Assembly: GCA_026988735.1 (NCBI GenBank) | Contig: JALSKR010000272.1 | Location: 1 to 6,542, forward strand | DNA length: 6,542 nt | Reading direction: 5' to 3' | Origin: Sulfurimonas sp. | GTDB taxonomy: Bacteria > Campylobacterota > Campylobacteria > Campylobacterales > Sulfurimonadaceae | Part shown: positions 1-6,542 of the stretch, in pieces | How the letters are laid out: each line of letters starts with the position of its first letter | Position numbering within the stretch: position 1 is the stretch's first letter | The notes under the pieces: model-generated | The model's database searches: none | The model's input: the letters and a program-made list of their open reading frames with translations, nothing else | Told to the model about the DNA's origin: nothing | Position numbers and translations under genes: made by a program

Positions 1-841
1 TGTCATACAAAAACTCATCATCATATTTTGCTTCTATCTCTCTTGCTTCACCTCTTGCACGATAAACATCCCGTCCGGGTAAAAGCCCTGTCGGCACTAC
101 TTTTTTTGCTTCAAAATCTTTTTGAGGCATTTTCTTTGGGGTAAAGAGTTTTTCTTCATTTGAGAGATATACATCCCCTTCCAAAAGCATAAATTTTCCG
201 CCGTTTTCTTCTCTACTGAGCAGAACTCTCTCTTTTAGCCAGTCATTAAAATAGAGACTCTGATAAATCGAGATAAGAAACTTTTTGAGTTTTGCATCGT
301 TTACATGTAAATCACCTGCTATCATTGCACGTGCCTGCTCTATGGAGTCTTCATTACGTCCGAATCTTTGATATCCGAAATAGTTCGGCAGACCGTTTTT
401 TTCACTTTTTCGTGCAAGTTTTTCAATCTGTCCTGCCTCAATTTGTGAAACACCAAAAAGATTGATACTAAAACGGTTTCCTGTCAAATCACCCATTCGT
501 ATTGAATGTGTATGGCGTGTTGCACTGAGTATTTTAATCTGCGGATGTTTAAACTTTTTGAGCTGTTTTTCATACTTCGCTTCTACTGAAATATACTGCG
601 TTGTTGTTGCATGCTTGTCTTTAAGTCCTGCATAGCCTATTTTTTCAGCCGGTAAATTTAAAAATTCGGCAAATGCCGCTATCATATCCCAGGTTGTGAG
701 CTCTACTTTCTTTACATGTAATATGGCAAAATTACCTTTGCCTTTAAACTGCAGCGGAATTTCATCGACTATAAAGTCTTCTTGATTTTGTTCAAATTTA
801 AAATGTATTGTGTTTTTGTTTTCTAAATATTCTCTGTTCAA
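1..841 (-). CDS. truD: tRNA pseudouridine synthase TruD, C-terminus cut by window edge
   Basis: Converts a uridine in the anticodon stem of tRNA (U13 in the E. coli enzyme) to pseudouridine in the cytoplasm. Reading the minus strand from 841 gives 280 open codons to the window edge. The TruD signature GYAGLKDKHATTTQ lies at residues 69-82, with the catalytic aspartate at D75 (E. coli D80). NYFGYQRFG lies at 153-161 and TGLLPG at 251-256, both typical of the family. Family members are about 350-370 residues, so roughly the last 70-90 are missing here. The start is a TTG at 841-839, because the frame has a stop (TAA) 15 bases upstream and contains no ATG or GTG between. An AAGAAG lies about 7 bases before it. 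The TTG is only 4 bases after the PHP gene stop, so the two are probably co-transcribed and translationally coupled. Two copies of the TTTACATGTAAA palindrome lie inside. Identity is secure; the exact start is less so. Confidence 0.93.
   Translation of the reverse strand, partial: MNREYLENKNTIHFKFEQNQEDFIVDEIPLQFKGKGNFAILHVKKVELTTWDMIAAFAEFLNLPAEKIGYAGLKDKHATTTQYISVEAKYEKQLKKFKHPQIKILSATRHTHSIRMGDLTGNRFSINLFGVSQIEAGQIEKLARKSEKNGLPNYFGYQRFGRNEDSIEQARAMIAGDLHVNDAKLKKFLISIYQSLYFNDWLKERVLLSREENGGKFMLLEGDVYLSNEEKLFTPKKMPQKDFEAKKVVPTGLLPGRDVYRARGEAREIEAKYDDEFLYD
300..311. repeat. TTTACATGTAAA palindrome, perfect 12 bases (in truD)
   Basis: A perfect 12-base palindrome inside truD, read as TTA CAT GTA AAC (LHVN, residues 178-181) on the minus strand. 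Member of the recurrent palindrome family in this window. Confidence 0.85.
711..721. repeat. TTTACATGTAA palindrome, exact 10-base core (in truD)
   Basis: The core TTACATGTAA at 712-721 is exact; the outer twelfth base differs. Read as LHVK (residues 41-44) in truD. Confidence 0.85.
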
Positions 842-845
842 ATCT

Positions 846-2114
846 TCACTTCTTTTTTATGCTAATTGTATCGAAAAAAAATGCATTTGTATGGTTTTTC
901 AACTTCAACTTTACTGCATCAATTCTCTTGTCAAAACTCTCATCGTTGATTAACTGATCAACATAAAGTTTTGCCAGTCTGCTTTTGAGGCTGTTATGTT
1001 TTGGGTAATACTCTTTAATCAAAAAATAAACATATTGTGCCAACTCATCTTTTGCTATAAACTGATGCTCATTGTTTTCTCTTTTGTAAACAGCACAGGT
1101 GAGCCCTTCTCGAATCGCATCGGTAATATTTGAAGCAGATTTCTCTTTTGCAAACACAATTGTAAAACGCTCCCCCACCTCATGATCACTGTCATGCGCA
1201 TCTGAGTTGGCAAACGGTGCCAAATATTTGTACTTGTTTTTTATCTGCATAGCAGTCAGGTGTGTCATGTTGTTATACTCTTTGATTTTTTCCTCTCCAA
1301 AAACTTCAACACCATCAAGCTGTGAACTTTTAAGCATCTCTTTGTAAAAGGCCTGATGCAGATGATACTTTCCGTCTCTGTAAACCCAGTTCGGATGTGC
1401 CAGTATAGACGCACCCTTTGCCTCTTTGATTTTTTTGATAACCCAGATATTTTTTGCATAGTGAAAAAGGTCAATAGTTTTGTCAATATCTTCTTTTTGT
1501 AGTTGCTCTACAATCTCCTGCAGCTCTTTTTCGTACTTTTTACTGTTTTTCCTCTGTTCTTCTATGGATCTGTTTGCATTGATGGAGAGTATGTGACCGT
1601 TTCCCTGAGCGATGGACATATCTTTTTTTCCTCCGACACTCACTTCTTCACCGGCAAGCACCAAAATGTCTATATTGTTCTGTTTTACTCTTTTTATTGC
1701 CTCAAGAGAGCCTTCATAGGTGTCATGGTCAGTAATGCTTACAAAGTCCATACCTGCCTGCAAAGAAGCCAAAGCCATCGCAAAAGGAGTTGTTTTACCA
1801 TCCGAATAGACAGAGTGCATGTGCAAATCACCCTTGAATGGTCTTAAACCTATCATCTCTTTATCAACACAGTACAGACAAACAGACTTCGACTCTTTAT
1901 AGGTAAAATTTACTTTGACAAGAAACTCTCCAAGATAATTCATGTTATATCTAAATACAATATGATTGTTTTTAATGACATACTCTATCTTGTCTTTATG
2001 ATAATAATCCCCTCTTGAAAGAACTTCAACAGATTCAATATTACTCGTATTTTTAAGAGTAATTTCATACCTAGCATCTTCATTTTTCACCACTACATTT
2101 GGTGTTATTTTCAT
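846..2114 (-). CDS. PHP-domain metal-dependent phosphoesterase with N-terminal beta-rich domain
   Basis: A 422-residue protein. Residues 1-90 are rich in alternating hydrophobic/polar strands and look like an immunoglobulin-like or other beta-sandwich domain (inference from pattern). A PHP domain follows. All expected metal ligands are visible: DLHMHSVYSDG (H98, H100, D105), ITDHDT (D129, H130), GEEVS (E156/E157), GNGH (H174), LAHPNW (H240) and NSDAHD (D305, H307). It is therefore likely an active tri-metal phosphoesterase of the PHP superfamily (relatives include histidinol phosphatase, nucleotide phosphatases and the polymerase PHP domain). The substrate is unknown. A charged, helix-rich tail of about 100 residues follows. 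No signal peptide or membrane segment is seen, so it is probably cytoplasmic. The ATG at 2114 has an AGGGGA ribosome site 5 bases upstream. It sits 105 bases after the CDP-alcohol transferase and 4 bases before truD, so the same transcript is plausible. It contains no copy of the palindrome found in the housekeeping genes. Confidence 0.88.
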   Translation of the reverse strand: MKITPNVVVKNEDARYEITLKNTSNIESVEVLSRGDYYHKDKIEYVIKNNHIVFRYNMNYLGEFLVKVNFTYKESKSVCLYCVDKEMIGLRPFKGDLHMHSVYSDGKTTPFAMALASLQAGMDFVSITDHDTYEGSLEAIKRVKQNNIDILVLAGEEVSVGGKKDMSIAQGNGHILSINANRSIEEQRKNSKKYEKELQEIVEQLQKEDIDKTIDLFHYAKNIWVIKKIKEAKGASILAHPNWVYRDGKYHLHQAFYKEMLKSSQLDGVEVFGEEKIKEYNNMTHLTAMQIKNKYKYLAPFANSDAHDSDHEVGERFTIVFAKEKSASNITDAIREGLTCAVYKRENNEHQFIAKDELAQYVYFLIKEYYPKHNSLKSRLAKLYVDQLINDESFDKRIDAVKLKLKNHTNAFFFDTISIKKK

Positions 2115-2162
2115 TATTTCCCCTGTTTGTTTTATTGTAATTTGAACTTCAGTTATATCATA

Positions 2163-2196
2163 GGCGAAGCTAAAGCATCGCTTCCGAAGAGCATAA
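2163..2196. repeat. Self-complementary tract upstream of the PHP gene
   Basis: The 105-base gap between the CDP-alcohol transferase and PHP genes contains several overlapping complementary arms: GAAGC (2166-2170) with GCTTC (2180-2184), AAGC (2173-2176) with GCTT (2180-2183) around a 3-base loop, and CTTC with GAAG (2181-2189). These pairings exclude one another. The tract is more GC-rich than the rest of the gap. It may be a short dispersed intergenic repeat or a folded leader of the PHP message; neither can be shown from one copy. Confidence 0.4.
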
Positions 2197-2211
2197 GAAC
2201 TGTTTTTGGGA

Positions 2212-2229
2212 CCTAGGTTTTAACCTAGG
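2212..2229 (-). repeat. Perfect 8-bp inverted repeat spanning the CDP-alcohol transferase stop codon
   Basis: The plus strand reads CCTAGGTTTTAACCTAGG: two 8-base arms around 2 bases. The minus-strand TAA stop (2222-2220) lies in its centre. No T-run follows on either strand, so it does not look like a standard intrinsic terminator. It may be a weak terminator, an mRNA-stabilising hairpin, or a protein-binding site. Confidence 0.6.
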
Positions 2230-2858
2230 CTAATTTGCTTATAAGCATAAACAGCTGATATTGCAAGCGTATACAGAGCAAGCAGATAAACATTTCTAGG
2301 ATTCCCCGAGAGCTTTGGTGTTTTAATCTCTGAGACATTCAGTATAGCCAGTGCCACACCGCTTATATACAAAACGGCAGAAAAAACTTCATGAGTAAAA
2401 AAACCTTCAAACAAAAAGATAAAAACCAAAACCAGACTGTTGTTGTCAAGTGCGAGTCCTGTATATTTTTTTCCTCCGGCAAGTCCGTATGTACTAAAAT
2501 AACTGAGTCGTATTGCCGCGGCACTCACCATTATAAATGCTCCTATAAGATATACAGGTTCAAAATGTCCATAACTTAAAAGTAATATGGCCGGTGTTAC
2601 ACCGTAGCTTACTATGTCTATCAAAACATCCAACTGCCCTCCAAATTTTGCATCTGTAGCAGTTCTTCCTTGAAGCTTGCGCGCGACCAAACCATCTGCC
2701 CAGTCAAAGGCAACAGCCCAAACCATACCAATCATGGCAGCATAATAAAGGCCGGTAATACTGAAATAGATGGCTAAAAGTGTACAGGCTAATCCTGAAA
2801 GCGATAAAAGGTTGGGAATATCTCTCACATAAGAGAGAATCGTCGGTTGTTTTGTCAT
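2220..2858 (-). CDS. CDP-alcohol phosphatidyltransferase family membrane protein (PssA-like)
   Basis: A 212-residue polytopic membrane protein that moves a phosphatidyl group from a CDP-linked lipid to an alcohol, or a related reaction, at the inner membrane. The family motif is present as DWADGLVAR (D52, D55, G56, A59, R60) followed by FGGQLDVLID (G73, D77, D81). The spacer between AR and the conserved glycine is 12 residues instead of the usual 8-9. About six hydrophobic segments can be seen (roughly 15-35, 38-50, 82-96, 101-117, 139-153 and 158-174, with another near 189-205). DIVSYGVTPA resembles bacterial phosphatidylserine synthases, but their usual GLPSPAAA-type stretch is replaced by YTGLALDNNS (132-141), so serine as substrate is not assured. 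I chose the ATG at 2858 because TAAGGA lies 8 bases before it. A further in-frame ATG at 2894 has no such site. In Campylobacter the housekeeping pssA lies elsewhere, so this may be a second enzyme (inference). Confidence 0.87.
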   Translation of the reverse strand: MTKQPTILSYVRDIPNLLSLSGLACTLLAIYFSITGLYYAAMIGMVWAVAFDWADGLVARKLQGRTATDAKFGGQLDVLIDIVSYGVTPAILLLSYGHFEPVYLIGAFIMVSAAAIRLSYFSTYGLAGGKKYTGLALDNNSLVLVFIFLFEGFFTHEVFSAVLYISGVALAILNVSEIKTPKLSGNPRNVYLLALYTLAISAVYAYKQISLG

Positions 2859-2953
2859 AAAATGAATCCTTATCAAATTTTTACTGAAAATCAAGTATAT
2901 TTATGCTATTGTATCTGAAATATCTTAATTTTATTACAAAAGGAAACAAAATA
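2859..2953. promoter_or_regulatory. Divergent intergenic region, probable back-to-back promoters
   Basis: This 95-base AT-rich stretch separates the CDP-alcohol transferase start (minus) from the cytidylyltransferase start (plus). Candidate -10 boxes are TACAAT on the minus strand at 2913-2908 and TATATT on the plus strand at 2896-2901. Neither has a convincing -35 box, which is normal for the Campylobacterota vegetative sigma factor. Ribosome sites TAAGGA (minus, ending 8 bases before the ATG at 2858) and AAAAGGAA (plus, before 2954) are clear. Promoter placement is a guess; the divergent arrangement itself is seen directly. Confidence 0.4.
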
Positions 2954-3394
2954 ATGATTATATATACTGTCGGAACTTTTGATTTGTTACATGTGGGGCA
3001 TTTGGCCTTATTAGAATACTGTAAAACACTGGGAGACAAACTGGTCGTCGGTGTTGCATCTGATCAGGTTGTAAACTCTTACAAACCAAATGTTCCTGTT
3101 GTACCTTTAGCACAAAGAATGGAAATGCTCAAAGCCCTCAAATGTGTTGATGATGTAAGAGCCTATCATGAACTTGAATATGTATCAGCCTGCAGGGAAG
3201 TGAATGCGGATATTTTTGTTATTGGAGAAGACTGGGGAGATCAACCGCATAATATTGCAGTAGAAGAGTACCTTAAATCAAAAGACAAAAAATTAGTGCA
3301 GGTAAGTTATAATCCACAGACTTCTTCTACAAAAATCAAGCAAAATGTTATTGCCCAGCTGCACAAGGGAAAGTATATGGCACATACGCTCTAA
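2954..3394 (+). CDS. TagD-like cytidylyltransferase (nucleotidyl transferase family)
   Basis: A 146-residue cytoplasmic nucleotidyltransferase. Residues 5-16 (TVGTFDLLHVGH) carry the HxGH catalytic motif (H13, H16) with the GxFD(L)xHxGH context. LAQRMEMLKALKCVDDV (52-68) and GEDWGD (91-96) match glycerol-3-phosphate cytidylyltransferases (TagD/GCT type). The C-terminal SSTKIKQ (124-130) corresponds to the RTxGISTTxIK nucleotide-binding motif, though RTxGI is replaced by NPQTS. It probably couples CTP to a phosphorylated small alcohol such as glycerol-3-phosphate; the substrate is inferred from family only. I chose the ATG at 2954 because AAAAGGAA lies about 8 bases upstream and the protein begins directly at the family's first strand. 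The longer frame from 2903 adds 17 residues without family character. It is divergent from the CDP-alcohol transferase (95 bases between starts), a pairing that suggests a shared pathway, and converges with ribF (30 bases between stops). Confidence 0.87.
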   Translation: MIIYTVGTFDLLHVGHLALLEYCKTLGDKLVVGVASDQVVNSYKPNVPVVPLAQRMEMLKALKCVDDVRAYHELEYVSACREVNADIFVIGEDWGDQPHNIAVEEYLKSKDKKLVQVSYNPQTSSTKIKQNVIAQLHKGKYMAHTL

Positions 3395-3401
3395 CAGCGT
3401 A
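3385..3401. repeat. Short hairpin at the cytidylyltransferase stop codon
   Basis: TACGCT and AGCGTA form a 6-bp stem around CTAAC, which contains the last bases of the gene and its stop. It lies where the plus-strand cytidylyltransferase converges on ribF. The bases after it on the plus strand are A-rich (AAAGTTACAA), and no T-run follows in either direction, so a terminator role is weakly supported. Confidence 0.3.
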
Positions 3402-3424
3402 AAAGTTACAATAAAAATTGATAC

Positions 3425-4246
3425 TTACAATTCTAATCTTTTTAGCACCCGATTTGCAATCGTTATATCTTTTTTAATTGCCTCTTTTAGTTTCTCCAAA
3501 GAGTCAAACTTCTCATTATTTCGTATAAAATCCACAAAACTGATTTGGGCTTTTTCTTTACATGTAACCACACCGTCAAGGATATGTGTCTCGACTGCAA
3601 AACTGCCGTCCGTTGTTATGCGATGTCCAATAAAACTCACAGAAGGATGAAAATGTTCCTCCTCATCAATACGCGTAAGTGTTACATATACACCCTCTTT
3701 TGGCAGTAAAAAATCTTTTACATGTAGATTAATCGTGGGAAACAATTCACTTGAGCCAAGTCCCTGCCCGTCAACTCTGTTACCTTCGATCATATAATTG
3801 TGTCCGAGAAACTCATTGGCACCTTTTATATCACCTATTTGAAGTTTTGCTCGTATTTTATGTGAATGTACCGAATCGTTGTTGTGTTTTACCTCTTCTA
3901 CCACGACTACTTCTCCGTCAAATAATTTTTTTAAATCATCATACGAGTATTTTCTGTCTTTACCAAAATGAAAATCATACCCGACAACTATTTTTTTCAG
4001 CATTGGAAATTTTATTTTTAAAAAAGAGAGAAAACCTTTTCCGTCCAAATGCCGTATATCATCAAGTTTAAGGTAGACAATACGATGATTGGTATAACGC
4101 TGTCTAAAACCGTCAGGTGTAAGATTTGCATACCCTGTCTCGATAACCACAATTGTGCCATTTTCATCAAGTTCTTTAAAAAGTGCCTGATGCCCGATAT
4201 GCATACCGTCAAATCCGCCTATAGCGATTGAAGTCGTTCTATTCAT
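3425..4246 (-). CDS. ribF: Bifunctional riboflavin kinase / FAD synthase
   Basis: Makes FMN from riboflavin and then FAD from FMN, using ATP, in the cytoplasm. It has 273 residues, shorter than the usual ~310 but compatible with Campylobacterota homologues. The N-terminal FMN adenylyltransferase domain shows GGFDGMHIGH (10-19; H16, H19) and VVGYDFHFGKDRKYS (87-101). The second nucleotide motif, usually SSTRIR, reads HSHKIR (127-132), followed by LQIGDIKGANEFLGHNY (135-151). The C-terminal riboflavin kinase domain has FPTINL (169-174; the usual form is FPTANL), LPKEGVY (181-187), IGHRITTDG (206-214) and the candidate catalytic glutamate E219 in VETHILD. The ATG at 4246 has AAGAGAAA 5 or so bases upstream. 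It lies 41 bases after tlyA in the ligA-tlyA-ribF run, probably one operon. Two copies of the TTTACATGTAAA-type palindrome lie in the 3' half. Confidence 0.93.
   Translation of the reverse strand: MNRTTSIAIGGFDGMHIGHQALFKELDENGTIVVIETGYANLTPDGFRQRYTNHRIVYLKLDDIRHLDGKGFLSFLKIKFPMLKKIVVGYDFHFGKDRKYSYDDLKKLFDGEVVVVEEVKHNNDSVHSHKIRAKLQIGDIKGANEFLGHNYMIEGNRVDGQGLGSSELFPTINLHVKDFLLPKEGVYVTLTRIDEEEHFHPSVSFIGHRITTDGSFAVETHILDGVVTCKEKAQISFVDFIRNNEKFDSLEKLKEAIKKDITIANRVLKRLEL
3557..3567. repeat. TTTACATGTAA palindrome, exact 10-base core (in ribF)
   Basis: The exact core lies at 3558-3567. It is read in a different frame from most copies, as ACA TGT AAA (TCK, residues 228-230) in ribF, in a loop of the riboflavin kinase domain. 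Confidence 0.85.
3717..3728. repeat. TTTACATGTAGA palindrome variant, one core mismatch (in ribF)
   Basis: Core TTACATGTAG at 3718-3727 differs from the consensus in its last base. Read as LHVK (residues 174-177), just after the FPTIN motif. It is only 160 bases from the other ribF copy. Confidence 0.7.
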
Positions 4247-4287
4247 TTATTTTCTCTTTTAAATCTCATTTATACTATAACCTATTT

Positions 4288-6542
<2,255 letters not shown>

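Noticed and set aside
1503..1847. Plus-strand open frame inside the PHP gene
   Set aside because: It lies wholly opposite a gene with clear PHP motifs, has no recognisable domain and no good ribosome site, so it is a shadow frame. The same holds for the plus-strand frames opposite ribF, tlyA and ligA.
2892..2894. ATG at 2894 as the start of the CDP-alcohol transferase
   Set aside because: It lacks a ribosome site, whereas the ATG at 2858 has TAAGGA at good distance and begins at the typical family N-terminus.
2903..2953. Seventeen-residue N-terminal extension of the cytidylyltransferase
   Set aside because: The ribosome site AAAAGGAA lies inside it just before the ATG at 2954, and the family begins at that ATG.
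2987..2996. TTACATGTGG in the cytidylyltransferase as another palindrome copy
   Set aside because: It has two core mismatches and encodes the LHVG of the catalytic HVGH motif, so protein constraint explains it.
3385..3401. Intrinsic terminator between the convergent cytidylyltransferase and ribF
   Set aside because: The stem is only 6 bp and no T-run follows on either strand; kept only as a low-confidence hairpin.

Overview
The window looks like an ordinary chromosomal segment of a Campylobacterota (Epsilonproteobacteria) member, plausibly a marine Sulfurimonas-like genus. This rests on three things: AT-rich composition, protein similarity to Campylobacter-type homologues, and the order ligA-tlyA-ribF, which I recall as conserved in Campylobacter. 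Genus-level placement is inference. I see no mobile element, tRNA, rRNA or CRISPR array, and no gene-free stretch longer than 300 bases.

Layout from right to left, mostly on the minus strand. A 5'-truncated ligA (NAD-dependent DNA ligase, running off the right edge) overlaps tlyA (S4-domain rRNA 2'-O-methyltransferase) by 4 bases. ribF (riboflavin kinase/FAD synthase) follows after 41 bases. ribF converges on a plus-strand gene for a small TagD-like cytidylyltransferase. That gene is divergent from a minus-strand CDP-alcohol phosphatidyltransferase gene, with a 95-base shared upstream region. Next on the minus strand come a PHP-domain metal-dependent phosphoesterase and then truD (tRNA pseudouridine synthase), which runs off the left edge.

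The genes fall into two themes. ligA/tlyA/ribF and truD are housekeeping genes (DNA joining, ribosome and tRNA modification, flavin cofactors). The middle block (cytidylyltransferase, CDP-alcohol phosphatidyltransferase, possibly the PHP phosphoesterase) could form a small nucleotide-activated alcohol or phospholipid head-group module. Its substrates cannot be read from sequence alone.

The most striking signal is not a gene. The palindrome TTTACATGTAAA (core TTACATGTAA) recurs inside coding sequence: five exact cores plus two with one mismatch, in truD (2), ribF (2), tlyA (2) and ligA (1). Base composition predicts about 0.02 exact copies. The copies use two reading frames, coding for LHV(K/N) or TCK, at places that look variable in each family. 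This suggests a DNA-level highly iterated palindrome, comparable in concept to cyanobacterial HIP1. Two further inverted repeats lie between the CDP-alcohol transferase and PHP genes.
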